A stretch of DNA of 58,213 nt from Holtiella tumoricola (GCF_027857615.1 NZ_JAQIFT010000053.1:1-58213); one strand, 5' to 3'. Numbered from the stretch's first letter, positions 1-8,961 are shown. Numbers and translations are program-made. Notes: a model not told the origin generated them from the sequence alone.

Positions 1-39
1 GGAGAGATGAACTACTTAAGTAGTTCATCTCTCCTTTTT
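1..39. terminator. Strong bidirectional-looking terminator
   Basis: A perfect 17-bp inverted repeat (1-17 with 18-34) is followed on the plus strand by a T-run. It would end a plus-strand gene lying left of the window. It could also stop minus-strand rubrerythrin transcription, but the minus-strand tail lies outside the window. Confidence 0.8.
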
Positions 40-86
40 ATAAGTATATCTTTTTATTAATCATTTTTATATGTAGGTGTATAGTA

Positions 87-605
87 TTATAGCCCTATAA
101 TCGTATGCTTGCATAATGGACACGCTTCAAGCCTATCACTCGATTCAATTGAAAATCCACAATGACCGCATACCCATAAGTTAGACTCAACTTCTTTTTT
201 CTTTTCTTCTCCACTTTGAATACGTTGCATGATTTTTATATTTTCTCTTTCATGATTACGTTCAATACGCTTAACCTCTGTAAATAATTTTGCTATTTCA
301 TGAAAACCTTCTTCTCTTGCTTGATCTGCAAATCTTACATACATATCTGTCCATTCTTCATGCTCACCTTGTGCCGCTATTTTCATGTTTTCCATTGTAT
401 CTAAAGCTTCTCCATATAGCAATTTGAACCATAGCCTAGCATGTTCTTTTTCATTTTTTGCTAAACGCTCAAAAAATTCAGCAGCCTCATCAATACCTTC
501 TTCTCTTGCACGTTCTGCAAAAAAGGTATAGCGATTTCTAGCCATTGATTCTCCTGCTAATGCAGCCTTTAAATTTTTTTCTGTTTGTGTACCTTTTAAA
601 TTCAT
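87..605 (-). CDS. Rubrerythrin
   Basis: Non-haem iron peroxidase that reduces hydrogen peroxide in the cytoplasm of anaerobes with electrons passed through rubredoxin-type iron. The 172-residue protein has a ferritin-like four-helix domain (about 1-135) with the expected ligand motifs: E19, E52-x-x-H55 and E115-x-x-H118. A C-terminal rubredoxin-like domain follows, with C146/C149 and C162/C165. Length and layout are those of ordinary rubrerythrins. The ATG at 605 has AGGAGG just upstream and a good promoter further up. The gene is monocistronic. A second, different rubrerythrin lies at 13777-14382. Confidence 0.95.
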   Translation of the reverse strand: MNLKGTQTEKNLKAALAGESMARNRYTFFAERAREEGIDEAAEFFERLAKNEKEHARLWFKLLYGEALDTMENMKIAAQGEHEEWTDMYVRFADQAREEGFHEIAKLFTEVKRIERNHERENIKIMQRIQSGEEKKKEVESNLWVCGHCGFSIESSDRLEACPLCKHTIIGL

Positions 606-649
606 AATACTTTCCTCCTATTTTATATTAACTAATATTTATTATCACT

Positions 650-678
650 AGTCTAACACCATATAAAAGTCTAGTCAA
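650..678 (-). promoter_or_regulatory. Promoter of rubrerythrin
   Basis: On the minus strand, TTGACT (678-673) and TAGACT (655-650) are separated by 17 bp. A TG one base before the -10 gives an extended -10. It lies 45 bp upstream of the rubrerythrin start. Confidence 0.6.
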
Positions 679-926
679 TTTTATTCAAAACAATCTATTT
701 AGTATATAAATCATTATTTTTTAGCAATATATGCTGAAAATAGTACACTTGACGCACTATACAATATATGCTATTCTGACGTTGTAAGACATTCCCCTGT
801 CTTACCTACTTTTAACTAGAGGCTTATTCACATCTTACATATACTAATTACTTCCCTAATGCGTAGAGTACTCCCCAAACAAATACTCTATAGCTTTCAA
901 ATATAAACATAGATGTGTATAAGCCT

Positions 927-963
927 AAAAAAGCAGATTAGTCCCTCACTAATCTGCTTTTTT
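927..963 (-). terminator. Terminator after the DUF6508-like gene
   Basis: A 12-bp stem (931-942 with 948-959), a five-base loop and A/T tracts on both sides, so it can work in either direction. It sits downstream of the minus-strand gene that ends at 1026. Confidence 0.75.
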
Positions 964-1025
964 AATACCTTTTTGGTGCATATTAAAAGGATAGAGTCGT
1001 TGAATCTCCATCCTTTTATTTTTCT

Positions 1026-1367
1026 TTATTCCCCTAATACTGTACGTAATCGATATAATATACGTAAAAAAGTCTTATCTTTGATTGGTGTTTCCCAAAG
1101 TGTTGAAGCAAAATTTCTTTGACATACATAGAAACTTATAAGTACACGTAGTGTTTCATAATCAGCTTCAAAGATTAATTTTTCGTATTCCCCCGTTGGG
1201 TCTACTTCTTGTAAGATCTTTAAATAATCTTTGTTCAATATACCACATTGATACACTTCGTCAACAAAAGATGTAATTTCATCATCTTGTTGTCTGTAAC
1301 CTAAACTAATTACAGTTGAATCTTCAAAATACGGAATAAATTTAAATAGCACTTTACAGTTGTTCAT
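1026..1367 (-). CDS. Small DUF6508-like protein of unknown function
   Basis: 113-residue soluble protein with no membrane segment or signal peptide. Composition and pattern (an early PYFED motif, an acidic middle and a helical C-terminus rich in Arg/Leu) resemble small clostridial proteins annotated as DUF6508. I recognise that family only loosely and know no function. The ATG at 1367 follows a G-rich ribosome site (GGGGG). It is a single gene with its own terminator. The 214 bp upstream (1368-1581) is very AT-rich and shows no gene. Confidence 0.6.
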   Translation of the reverse strand: MNNCKVLFKFIPYFEDSTVISLGYRQQDDEITSFVDEVYQCGILNKDYLKILQEVDPTGEYEKLIFEADYETLRVLISFYVCQRNFASTLWETPIKDKTFLRILYRLRTVLGE

Positions 1368-1581
1368 AAATTAGTCCCCCTGATGGTTTTAGGATTTTTT
1401 AGCATGTTTACTAAAATTACACCTTTATAAATCAAAATATAAAATAATAATATAGATTATATCAGATAATTTTATAATTTTCATTATAAAATTATAATAT
1501 TTTTTCATCACCGTTTATGGTATTATTATCTAATTTTTTAATACTTTTAAGAATTTTATTTTAGTACAATTTGTACAATCT

Positions 1582-4059
1582 TTATTCACTTATTTCTACA
1601 ACATAGTATACTTGTGCTATTTCTCCACCTATATTTGTTGCTGTAAAGGTATATTCATATGCACCAATCTCTAATGTGTAGGGCTGCAAATATAATGTAT
1701 TCCCTATTCCAACTTCTTTTCCCTTATAGTCTCTCCAAACCATTTCTTCCTTATCTAAATGACCTTCTTGTATGTCATACACTTCCACACTTATCTCAAC
1801 AGGATCAGATCGTTTAAATTTATAGGTATCTTCTGGAACCGTTAATATCTCTGGTGCTTTATAAGCTACTTGAAAATGGGCGCTATACCCTATGCTCTCT
1901 CCCATACCATCTGATACCTTTACTGTTATATAAGAATACCAACTTCCAGGCATAGTATCTAAGTCTATTGTTAAACTTTCTTTAGTTGTATCTTCTATTA
2001 ACAAGCGATGTTCGTATTCACTATCATACCAAACAGTATAATGAAGTGTATCTTGATCTAAGTCTTTTCCTCTCCAACTTATCATCTGTTCTCCTGATAA
2101 TGTTTGCCCTGGTTCTATACTCCAAACGTCTACAGTAGGCTCATTTTCTGAGACTTCTCTTTCATAGAATACTTTATCTCTATCTAGTAGCCTCACTTTA
2201 TGAGTTACAGGCGGGTATATTATATCTACTTCTACTTTTCCATTCTTTACATCAAAATCTCTCTTTTGTAAACATACTCCCGACTTATCTAATATCTGTA
2301 CTTGATAATTTCCGTTTTTTTGTGCCTCTAGCTCATTTAAAGCCTCTTGTTTGCTCCACCAGCATTCAGTGATAAACTCATTATTCTTATTTAAGTTACC
2401 TCTTATTTGTAAAACATTATAAGTTGGTTCTATCTTTCTTCCTTCTTCTATACCCGTAGCCCATTTCAATATCTGTGACAATGTATTCAAAGTATGACAA
2501 TTAGGACATTCTAAGTAGACATTGTCTTCATTTGCTAACTCTTTTTGTTTACACTTACTACATCTATAATCTTCTTCAGTCTCTTCTATATTAAACTTTG
2601 TATAGTTATCTTCCTTACTACAATAAGCTAGCCATTTATAATCTTGTAAATCAACTTCTCTATAGCAGCCTTCACAAGTCACCGCTAATTCTCCTATGGA
2701 ACTTTCTAATATTTCATCTTCAGTAAACACATGGTAAAGTTGCTCCCATACTGCTGAAGTAATCCAGTAATCTTTTAGATTACTACTTCCTGTCCCCATA
2801 AAGCTTGTAACAACTTCATTGAGATATGACATTTCTAAATTTTTATAGCTTAAATCTATAGGCCTTTGTCCTTGTTCAATAACTGTTCCTGTTGCTAGAC
2901 TCCCTCTATCATTTCCACTAGTTATAAAACTTTTATAACTTGTAACACATATCTCTTCATCATTCCAATCATACCCATTCATTTCATAGGGTGGTGGATT
3001 GACTTCCATATTAAAGCTGCCCTCCCAGTACTCATCACCTATTTCAAAGCAATGTGCCATTTCATGTGCCACAATCATTTCTATTTCTGGATTTTCCTCC
3101 ATGGCAATGACTGCTGGTGCTCCCATTGTATAACCCTTATACTGTTGTTCTGGCCCTTGAGGGCTCCTTACAAAACCGATAATAACATCATATTCTTTTT
3201 CTTTTGTTTGAAGTTTATTTAATATATTCCATACATGATATAGCCCACTATCTGTGTATAGATCATAGCGTTTGTCTGAAAGATCTAATTCTTCTCTTAT
3301 CTCATAAATTAAATCCTCTTCTCCTAGTGGATATACTTTCTTGGTAAAGTTCAAAGCCTCCTGCCATGTACCTTCTAACACCCTAATTTCATCCCCAAAT
3401 CGCCCTTTTATGGGTACTAATAATACCTTAAGCTTATTAGCCTCCTTAAAAAGAGTTTGCCTTATTGCAAAACTATCTCCAATGTGCACTTCAAAAGTAT
3501 AATATCCTGCCTGCCACTTCCCCACTTCTTCCAATGTTTCTGGCATAAATTTTAATGTACTTTGTAAACCTTCTCCTTTAGGCGTTAGCCTTGCAATCTC
3601 TTCACCATCTCGTGCAATAATCATATATTGACTTTTTCCTGTTGGATCTATCTCTACTTCTTGTAGAAGTGGTACAAAGAACGCAGTTATTTTTCCTGCT
3701 ACAAAAGAATCCATTAGATAAGCTCTGCCATTTTTTATACTTCTACCATAGCTTAGCCCTTGATTTATCTCTATATTATAAATAAGTCCATCAGCACTTA
3801 CTTCATAATAGTGTTGTTTACCTTCTACCACCTGCTGCAAATTCTTCTTAACCTCTTTAAGAGTTTTATAATCTGCTTCATAACCACTTATATCTACTTC
3901 TTCTGCCTCTTCCTCTTCAACTTGTAAATCAGCTACTGCCTCATCATTAAAATGTGTTATTACATAACCCATTCCACCTATGTATGTGAATAATTCAGCA
4001 ACTACCAATACACTGGCTAATATAATAGCTATAATCCATCTCGCTGCTCGTTTGTCCAT
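1582..4059 (-). CDS. Membrane-anchored M64-like zinc metallopeptidase with zinc ribbons and Ig-like repeats
   Basis: 825-residue protein predicted to sit outside the cell, anchored by one N-terminal membrane helix (about 8-30). The catalytic motif is H332-E-M-A-H336 followed by D342-E-Y. This is the HExxHxxxxxD pattern of metzincin-like peptidases, closest to the IgA peptidase M64 family. Three C-x-x-C pairs follow (C462/465, C500/503, C518/521); the last two can form one zinc ribbon. The final 200 residues look like two Ig/Fn3-type beta domains. The start has an upstream AGGAGG. The substrate is unknown, and the zinc-ribbon insertion between protease and Ig-like domains is unusual. Confidence 0.7.
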   Translation of the reverse strand: MDKRAARWIIAIILASVLVVAELFTYIGGMGYVITHFNDEAVADLQVEEEEAEEVDISGYEADYKTLKEVKKNLQQVVEGKQHYYEVSADGLIYNIEINQGLSYGRSIKNGRAYLMDSFVAGKITAFFVPLLQEVEIDPTGKSQYMIIARDGEEIARLTPKGEGLQSTLKFMPETLEEVGKWQAGYYTFEVHIGDSFAIRQTLFKEANKLKVLLVPIKGRFGDEIRVLEGTWQEALNFTKKVYPLGEEDLIYEIREELDLSDKRYDLYTDSGLYHVWNILNKLQTKEKEYDVIIGFVRSPQGPEQQYKGYTMGAPAVIAMEENPEIEMIVAHEMAHCFEIGDEYWEGSFNMEVNPPPYEMNGYDWNDEEICVTSYKSFITSGNDRGSLATGTVIEQGQRPIDLSYKNLEMSYLNEVVTSFMGTGSSNLKDYWITSAVWEQLYHVFTEDEILESSIGELAVTCEGCYREVDLQDYKWLAYCSKEDNYTKFNIEETEEDYRCSKCKQKELANEDNVYLECPNCHTLNTLSQILKWATGIEEGRKIEPTYNVLQIRGNLNKNNEFITECWWSKQEALNELEAQKNGNYQVQILDKSGVCLQKRDFDVKNGKVEVDIIYPPVTHKVRLLDRDKVFYEREVSENEPTVDVWSIEPGQTLSGEQMISWRGKDLDQDTLHYTVWYDSEYEHRLLIEDTTKESLTIDLDTMPGSWYSYITVKVSDGMGESIGYSAHFQVAYKAPEILTVPEDTYKFKRSDPVEISVEVYDIQEGHLDKEEMVWRDYKGKEVGIGNTLYLQPYTLEIGAYEYTFTATNIGGEIAQVYYVVEISE

Positions 4060-4183
4060 ATTGATTCCCTCCTATCTCACTACACTCACACCCTCTTATC
4101 TTTTTTATTTATAATTTACATTTCCTCTTTTTATAATTTATGCTTTGCTTCTAAAGAATAGCCTTATAAGACCTCATAAAACC

Positions 4184-4220
4184 ACAAAAGGATGCTACAA
4201 AAAAAGTAGCATCCTTTTGT
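4184..4220 (-). terminator. Terminator after the MBL-fold hydrolase gene
   Basis: A perfect 15-bp stem (4184-4198 with 4206-4220) and a seven-base A loop. It lies between the end of the MBL-fold gene and the start of the peptidase gene. Confidence 0.8.
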
Positions 4221-4225
4221 TTATT

Positions 4226-5047
4226 TTATAAAATTAAATCTGTTCCTGTATGAATATACCCTATTTGTTCTCGCATTACTTGTCTTAGAATCTCATATCC
4301 TGTCTCACCTGTACAGTGACAAGTATAATACTGGTATCCTGTCTCCTTAAGTGCTTTGCCTACTGCTTCTATTTGCTCGGTTGGCATGCCTTTAAAACTT
4401 GTAGGATTAATAAAGTGAAATCCTCCTATCACATCATCTAATGCACCTTGAATTTGCTTTTCTGCTTCTCCAATAATATTAATGATTCCACGGTGTGCAC
4501 AACCTGCCACAAGTATATGTTGCTCTCCTAAGGATAAAATGAGATTTTGCTCATGAGTAAATGTATCTTGTGTATAACCTTTCTTAGCCTTAGACAGAAG
4601 TTTCTTATTACCTTCAGGTAAGTATCTACTCAACTTTGGGTCTGTAAATAAGAATAGCTCTTCATCTATACGTGTATTACCTTTTAATAACTTAACTTGG
4701 GGATGATATTTAAGACGTACATCTAGACCAATATTTTTCTTAAATCCAAGTATATTTAAGAAATAAGGCTCAAAAGCACTTTCTTGTATATAAACTTTAG
4801 CTTGTTTATTCACTTCAAACAATGCCTCTAGTCCTCCACCATGATCATTATGCCCATGTGAAATAATAACTGTATCTACTGCTTCAACTTTAATATTTAG
4901 TGTCTTAGCATTTTCTATAAAAGTTGCATCTGGCCCTACATCAAATAAAATATGATGGTTAGGTGTCTCTATATATAAGCATAAACCATGCTTACTCTCA
5001 AAACTTTCATCCAACGTTGTATTCTCTAACAATCCTACAACTCTCAT
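4226..5047 (-). CDS. MBL-fold metallo-hydrolase
   Basis: 273-residue metallo-beta-lactamase-fold enzyme, probably cytoplasmic. The two-metal signature is H64-x-H66-x-D68-H69, with further likely ligands at H185 (GCAH), H211 (GGFH) and H244 (CHCTGE). The spacing and the C-terminal THCTGE-like motif match the family often labelled 7,8-dihydropterin-6-methyl-4-(beta-D-ribofuranosyl)-aminobenzene-phosphate synthase-like. Members in Firmicutes have no settled substrate. It lies 11 bp downstream of the XRE gene and probably shares its operon. Confidence 0.8.
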   Translation of the reverse strand: MRVVGLLENTTLDESFESKHGLCLYIETPNHHILFDVGPDATFIENAKTLNIKVEAVDTVIISHGHNDHGGGLEALFEVNKQAKVYIQESAFEPYFLNILGFKKNIGLDVRLKYHPQVKLLKGNTRIDEELFLFTDPKLSRYLPEGNKKLLSKAKKGYTQDTFTHEQNLILSLGEQHILVAGCAHRGIINIIGEAEKQIQGALDDVIGGFHFINPTSFKGMPTEQIEAVGKALKETGYQYYTCHCTGETGYEILRQVMREQIGYIHTGTDLIL

Positions 5048-5058
5048 CTCTTTCCCCC

Positions 5059-5262
5059 CTATTCATCAAATATAAATAGTGCTTCAATCGGTGTCTCAAC
5101 AACCCTTGAAATATCTATGGCTAATTTCAAAGAAGGATTATACTTACCTGCTTCTAATCGCATAATGGTTTCTCTTCTTACGCCTACTTGATCTGCCAAT
5201 TGCTCTTGGGTTAGCTCTTTGATTAGACGGTATTTCTTGAGCTCACAGCGAAACTCATTCAT
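5059..5262 (-). CDS. Small XRE-type transcriptional regulator
   Basis: 67-residue protein that is essentially one helix-turn-helix domain of the Cro/C1 type; LTQEQLADQVGVRRETIMRLEA is the helix-turn-helix region. I start it at the ATG at 5262, not the longer frame from 5301, because AAGGAGA lies just upstream and the family begins at this point. The start overlaps the stop of the upstream membrane-protein gene by 8 bp. That is typical of XRE regulators translationally coupled to a DUF3796-type membrane partner. Confidence 0.85.
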   Translation of the reverse strand: MNEFRCELKKYRLIKELTQEQLADQVGVRRETIMRLEAGKYNPSLKLAIDISRVVETPIEALFIFDE

Positions 5263-5719
5263 TGCTATTCTCCTTCTTATCCCAATAGTATAATAGTCCA
5301 TAGGATAAATTTAATACTACTGCCCAATCCAAAGCTATTATTGTAATCAAAAAAGTATAAGCTGCTTTATACCCATATGGCTCTATCCAATTAATACATC
5401 CAATTAACGCTAAGAATATAATCATAATGCCTATACGATAGGCTATACGTTCTGCTCGACGTTCATTTTCAATAAAACGTTCATCTCTTAATGTATTAGA
5501 CATCTTTCCTTCAAAATAAAAGGCAAAGAAGCCAAAAAATACCAAAAATGCTAAGCTTCCACTCCAACCTGTAAAAGAATATATGATAGGTCCCATAAAT
5601 CCGAGAAATCCTAACCATCCAAAATGTTTAGATATTGTACGTGTTTTTGCAATACTCCCTGTCTCATTTAAGCCAAATTTAACTTGTAAGCCTTCTTTCA
5701 AATTCTCTATGAATCTCAT
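5255..5719 (-). CDS. DUF3796-like integral membrane protein
   Basis: 154-residue protein with four likely membrane helices: two after residue 30 (WLGFLGFMGPIIYSF and LAFLVFFGFFAFYF) and two near 95-145. A charged, Arg-rich segment lies between the pairs. The layout and the immediate XRE partner match DUF3796 membrane proteins of Firmicutes, whose function is unknown. The start at 5719 is chosen because GGAGG precedes it; the longer frame from 5761 has no ribosome site. The pair may act as a membrane-sensor/regulator unit, by analogy only. Confidence 0.65.
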   Translation of the reverse strand: MRFIENLKEGLQVKFGLNETGSIAKTRTISKHFGWLGFLGFMGPIIYSFTGWSGSLAFLVFFGFFAFYFEGKMSNTLRDERFIENERRAERIAYRIGIMIIFLALIGCINWIEPYGYKAAYTFLITIIALDWAVVLNLSYGLLYYWDKKENSNE

Positions 5720-5817
5720 ATCCACCTCCAAAAGTGATATATTTATCTCTTTATGTGACAATTATATCACCTTGATAGAATATTACAATAATTTTCTAGA
5801 CTTTTATTTTAATTTAT

Positions 5818-6615
5818 TTATTCAATAAGCATTTGGAGTTGACAATTATAAGCCTCTGTATTAAAGAAATCACTGAATAACTCTATTTCTAGTAAACGCT
5901 CAACTTGTATATCATTTTTAATAACATATTCAAATAATTTCTTAGTCTGTTCTGCCTCATTGTCTTTACTATAAGTTAAAGTTAGATATTTACCTCCAGG
6001 TATACATTTAATTTTTTCTGTAACCTTTACATTCTTTTGATCCTTTAATTCATTAAATACATACTTTGGTACAGCTTCTCCCTGCTCATTCATCTCATAT
6101 AATATACCTCTTTCCATAGCAACCTCTATTTGTAATTCTTGAACTACCTTTTCTAATTCTGAGTAATAAAGGAGTTCTTTTAGACTTCCTACTTCTTTAC
6201 AAGGTGCTACAACCACATAACGGGGTTCCATTTTTTGAATGCAAATCTCATCTTGTTTAAGTAGTCCTCTCGAATAGCGTACTGTTTCATTAAGTTCATT
6301 AATATATCCAATGATTTCATTCATCTTATCAATGGTCGCTTCTGCTTCTTGCTTTTTAACCTGTAAAAAGTCAAGAAGTTTATCTGTATTACAGTCTTTA
6401 AAAATCTCTTGTAGCTCAGCTATACTTGTTCCTAAAGCTCTCCCCCCTTTAATCACATCTATATAAATCAATTGATCAATTGAATAATAACGATAGCCTG
6501 TTTGTTCATCTATAAAGCGAGGCTCTAATATTCCCATTTTATGATAATAACGTAACGCCTTTATGGTAATGTCCTTTAATTGTGCAACTTCTCCTATTGA
6601 AAATAAATTTTGCAT
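5818..6615 (-). CDS. MerR-family regulator with GyrI-like effector domain
   Basis: 265-residue regulator. Residues 1-70 form a MerR winged helix (FSIGEVAQ, ALRYYHKMGIL, TGYRYY). A coiled-coil dimerisation helix lies near 80-115, and a C-terminal domain of about 150 residues resembles the GyrI/AraC-effector-binding fold seen in BltR/BmrR-type multidrug regulators. The start at 6615 follows AAGGAA; the longer frame reads through untranslated DNA. It is divergent from the GNAT gene at 6716, and the 100-bp gap probably carries both promoters, so the GNAT gene may be its target. Confidence 0.85.
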   Translation of the reverse strand: MQNLFSIGEVAQLKDITIKALRYYHKMGILEPRFIDEQTGYRYYSIDQLIYIDVIKGGRALGTSIAELQEIFKDCNTDKLLDFLQVKKQEAEATIDKMNEIIGYINELNETVRYSRGLLKQDEICIQKMEPRYVVVAPCKEVGSLKELLYYSELEKVVQELQIEVAMERGILYEMNEQGEAVPKYVFNELKDQKNVKVTEKIKCIPGGKYLTLTYSKDNEAEQTKKLFEYVIKNDIQVERLLEIELFSDFFNTEAYNCQLQMLIE

Positions 6616-6715
6616 CTGAATTCCTTTCCTTATTGACTCTCCCTTTAGGGGATACTTTATGCTCATTATACACAATATTAACAAATTCTATATGAATTTT
6701 GAAAGGATGATTAAA

Positions 6716-7348
6716 ATGGCAAACATAATCTATAGAGAATTAAGACCAACTGATTATGAACGTATCAAATCCCTCATTAATGAAGCTTTTGGCTTTGATG
6801 ACTTTATAAAAGATAAGAAATTCTTAAACCAAGTTTTAAATATCTACTTACAAGATTGTATTATGGCAAGTACCTTTAGTAAGGTTGCTGTAAAAGACCA
6901 TCAAGTTATTGGACTTATTTTGGGGCAAGCAAAAAGAGAGAAAAAACGTCTTATAAAATCTCATAACATTTTCTCTCTCTTATCTAGTATGGGAAAACTT
7001 CTTCTGACTAATAAAACAAATCGTCAGGCACTCAAACAGTTTGCCCATATTCAAACAGTCTATAAAGAACTTATAAAAGGCAAAGAAGATACCTTTGGTG
7101 GATGTATTCAACTTTTCATTGTAGCCAAAGAATCTAGAGGCCTTGGTATTGGTAAAACACTAATTGCCTATCTTCTTGGCTATATGAAACAAAAGCAAGT
7201 TTCTTCTCTTTATCTCTATACCGATACAAGATGTAATTATGGTTTTTATGATAGTCATAAATTCGTACGTCTTGCGCAAAAGAATATAACCTTCAAAGGT
7301 TTCAAGGATATTTTAGGTGTTTATCTCTATGGGTATACATTACACTAG
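6716..7348 (+). CDS. GNAT-family N-acetyltransferase
   Basis: 210-residue acetyltransferase. The acetyl-CoA-binding motif A is visible around 140-155 (ESRGLGIGKTLIAYLL, matching R/Q-x-x-G-x-G/A), followed by the usual Y-x-x-x-x-F region (YGFYDSHKF). The substrate cannot be read from sequence. The start at 6716 sits about nine bases after AAAGGA; upstream in-frame ATGs lack such a site. It is divergent from the MerR regulator and overlaps the end of the oxidoreductase gene by 9 bp tail to tail. Confidence 0.85.
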   Translation: MANIIYRELRPTDYERIKSLINEAFGFDDFIKDKKFLNQVLNIYLQDCIMASTFSKVAVKDHQVIGLILGQAKREKKRLIKSHNIFSLLSSMGKLLLTNKTNRQALKQFAHIQTVYKELIKGKEDTFGGCIQLFIVAKESRGLGIGKTLIAYLLGYMKQKQVSSLYLYTDTRCNYGFYDSHKFVRLAQKNITFKGFKDILGVYLYGYTLH

Positions 7349-8335
7349 TTCATCAGCTGGGTAATGTATACCCATCTGTTTTCTTGCTTCCTCCATAATC
7401 TCTACAACAATACGTGATTCTTCTAACCATTTATCTTGCTGCTGAATATTATTTGTTCTAATCATATCTACAAAATCCTGTATTTCATCATAAAGATTAT
7501 CTATAGTATCTTGCTGACTCAAATCTACTTTTTCACCTTTTCTTGGGTACAAGCTCACCTTTTGACACTGGCTAATCTTTTCAATACAAATAGTTCCCTC
7601 TTCTCCTTGAATTTCAGAAGGTAAATTAGAATTACTTATTTTAGAATATTGAATAGTTGCACTCATCGTTGGATAAGTAAAATTAATATTTCCTTCTCCA
7701 TCTACGCCTGATTCTAATTTAAAACCAGTAGCTTGAATATATTCTGGTTTTCCAAAGAGCCTCACCATAGGTGCAATGCAGTATACACCAATATCCACTA
7801 ATGCGCCATTAGATAACTCTGGTCTAAAGGCATTTAATACATCTCCACTTCTATAAGCATCATAGCGAGATGAATACTGGCAAAAGCTTGCAACATATTT
7901 ACGAACAGTACCTATCTTTTTTAAATTCTCTTCTATAATTTTAAAATTAGGTACATGAACATTTTTTATGGCTTCCATCAAAAATACTTGATTTTTCTTA
8001 GCTGCTTGTATCATTGCATCTACTTCTTTTACATTAGATGCAAATGCTTTTTCACATATTACATGTTTGCCATGATCCATTAACAAAATAGCTTGCTTAG
8101 CATGTAACGCATTAGGTGATGCAATATATACTGCATCAATTAAAGGACTTTGTGCCATTTCTTCTAAGTCTGTAAAAACATGTGGAATCTGATACATAGT
8201 GGCAAAATCAGTTCCTCTATCTACTGTCCTTGAGTACACAGCAACAAGCTCTGTGCCTTCTACCTTTTTTAATCCTTCAATAAAGCGATCCGTAATAATA
8301 TTAGTACCAACAATTGCAAAACGTATTTTCTTCAT
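7340..8335 (-). CDS. Gfo/Idh/MocA-family oxidoreductase
   Basis: 331-residue NAD(P)-dependent dehydrogenase. An N-terminal Rossmann fold (AIVGTNIITDRFIEGL) is followed by YIASPNALHAKQAILLMDHGKHVICEKAF, which contains the family's conserved E-K pair (catalytic Lys). The C-terminal substrate domain includes GALVDIGVYCI. Members oxidise sugars, inositols or dihydrodiols; the substrate is unknown here. The start has GAGGAGG upstream. It is a single gene, with no sugar-pathway neighbour to narrow its role. Confidence 0.9.
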   Translation of the reverse strand: MKKIRFAIVGTNIITDRFIEGLKKVEGTELVAVYSRTVDRGTDFATMYQIPHVFTDLEEMAQSPLIDAVYIASPNALHAKQAILLMDHGKHVICEKAFASNVKEVDAMIQAAKKNQVFLMEAIKNVHVPNFKIIEENLKKIGTVRKYVASFCQYSSRYDAYRSGDVLNAFRPELSNGALVDIGVYCIAPMVRLFGKPEYIQATGFKLESGVDGEGNINFTYPTMSATIQYSKISNSNLPSEIQGEEGTICIEKISQCQKVSLYPRKGEKVDLSQQDTIDNLYDEIQDFVDMIRTNNIQQQDKWLEESRIVVEIMEEARKQMGIHYPADELV

Positions 8336-8403
8336 AAGTACCTCCTCAAACTTTTTATTCTTTCTTCTATTATACCTAACTTTTTATCTTTCGTCTGTGA
8401 CAA

Positions 8404-8422
8404 GTCTAGGTAATTTCTAGAC
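8404..8422. repeat. Short inverted repeat in the divergent 8336-8497 gap
   Basis: GTCTAG (8404-8409) and CTAGAC (8417-8422) form a 6-bp dyad with a seven-base centre, between the divergent oxidoreductase and His-rich protein genes. It could be an operator, but nothing else supports that. Confidence 0.3.
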
Positions 8423-8497
8423 CTAAGTATTAGAAATATATTTTTTGCAAATATTATTAGTGTTTGATTCTATAAATCTATATTAAGGAGCCTAACT

Positions 8498-8761
8498 ATG
8501 ACTAAATTAACTGATGAACTCAAAAAAGATATTCAAGGTATGAAAGCTCACCACGAACAAAAGAAAGAAGAACATCATGAACATCATGAAGAAAAAGTTT
8601 TAGAACATGAACTTAAACATCAAATGCACAAAGAAGAACTTCATAAAGATCTTGAAGGCATGAAAGTAATTCACGAAGAACATAAGCTTGAAAGAGAAGA
8701 AAAACATGAAGCCAAAGAACTAGCTAAGGATTTAAAACATCAAATGAAACATGAAAAATAA
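8498..8761 (+). CDS. His/Glu/Lys-rich small protein with two 40-residue repeats
   Basis: 87-residue, highly charged protein with 15 His and no Cys or Trp, predicted almost wholly helical. It is an internal tandem duplication. Residues 8-43 and 48-83 align over 36 positions without a gap, with 20 identities by hand, both ending in L-K-H-Q-M. The ATG follows AAGGAG. The His density suggests metal (nickel, zinc or copper) binding or buffering, but that is inference. It sits directly upstream of the thiamine riboswitch, without a clear terminator between. I do not recognise a family. Confidence 0.75.
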   Translation: MTKLTDELKKDIQGMKAHHEQKKEEHHEHHEEKVLEHELKHQMHKEELHKDLEGMKVIHEEHKLEREEKHEAKELAKDLKHQMKHEK

Positions 8762-8772
8762 AAAATAATAGT

Positions 8773-8801
8773 TTTATTTCCATCAAATTTTATGTTAGAA
8801 T
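8773..8801 (+). promoter_or_regulatory. Probable promoter of the thiamine operon
   Basis: TAGAAT at 8796-8801 with TG at 8793-8794 forms an extended -10; a weak TTTATT lies 17 bp upstream. Transcription would start near 8808, just before the riboswitch. Confidence 0.5.
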
Positions 8802-8816
8802 TAAAAAAATAGCAAA

Positions 8817-8905
8817 AACCTGGGGAGCTCGTATGCGGGCTGAGAGGAAGTCATCAACTTCGACCCTTTAACCTGATTTGGATAATGCCAACGTAGGGAA
8901 TACAA
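8817..8905 (+). promoter_or_regulatory. TPP riboswitch (THI element)
   Basis: Shows the conserved THI-box blocks in order: the 5' CTGGGG strand, GGGCTGAGA (8837-8845), ACCCTTTAACCTGAT (8863-8877) and GGATAATGCCAACGTAGGGA (8880-8899). This is the metabolite sensor for thiamine pyrophosphate. It lies just ahead of a terminator and thiC, so high TPP is expected to switch the operon off by transcription termination. Confidence 0.97.
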
Positions 8906-8926
8906 GGTGAGTATAGAATATACAAC

Positions 8927-8961
8927 GCGCAACTTGTCTACGGGGAGGTTGCGCTATTTTT
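8927..8961 (+). terminator. Riboswitch-controlled terminator before thiC
   Basis: GCGCAAC (8927-8933) pairs with GTTGCGC (8948-8954), followed by TATTTTTATTT. It is the expression platform of the TPP riboswitch. Confidence 0.85.

Larger units (their letters stand above)
606..1025. other. 420-bp intergenic stretch
   Basis: It contains the rubrerythrin promoter (650-678), a small hairpin at 784-805 (8-bp stem, CTACTTTT after it) and the terminator at 927-963. I see no convincing gene: the only open frame here (from 913) has no ribosome site and runs antisense to the next gene. Confidence 0.6.

Noticed and set aside
913..1122. 69-residue plus-strand frame
   Set aside because: Includes a terminator hairpin and overlaps the DUF6508-like gene; no ribosome site.
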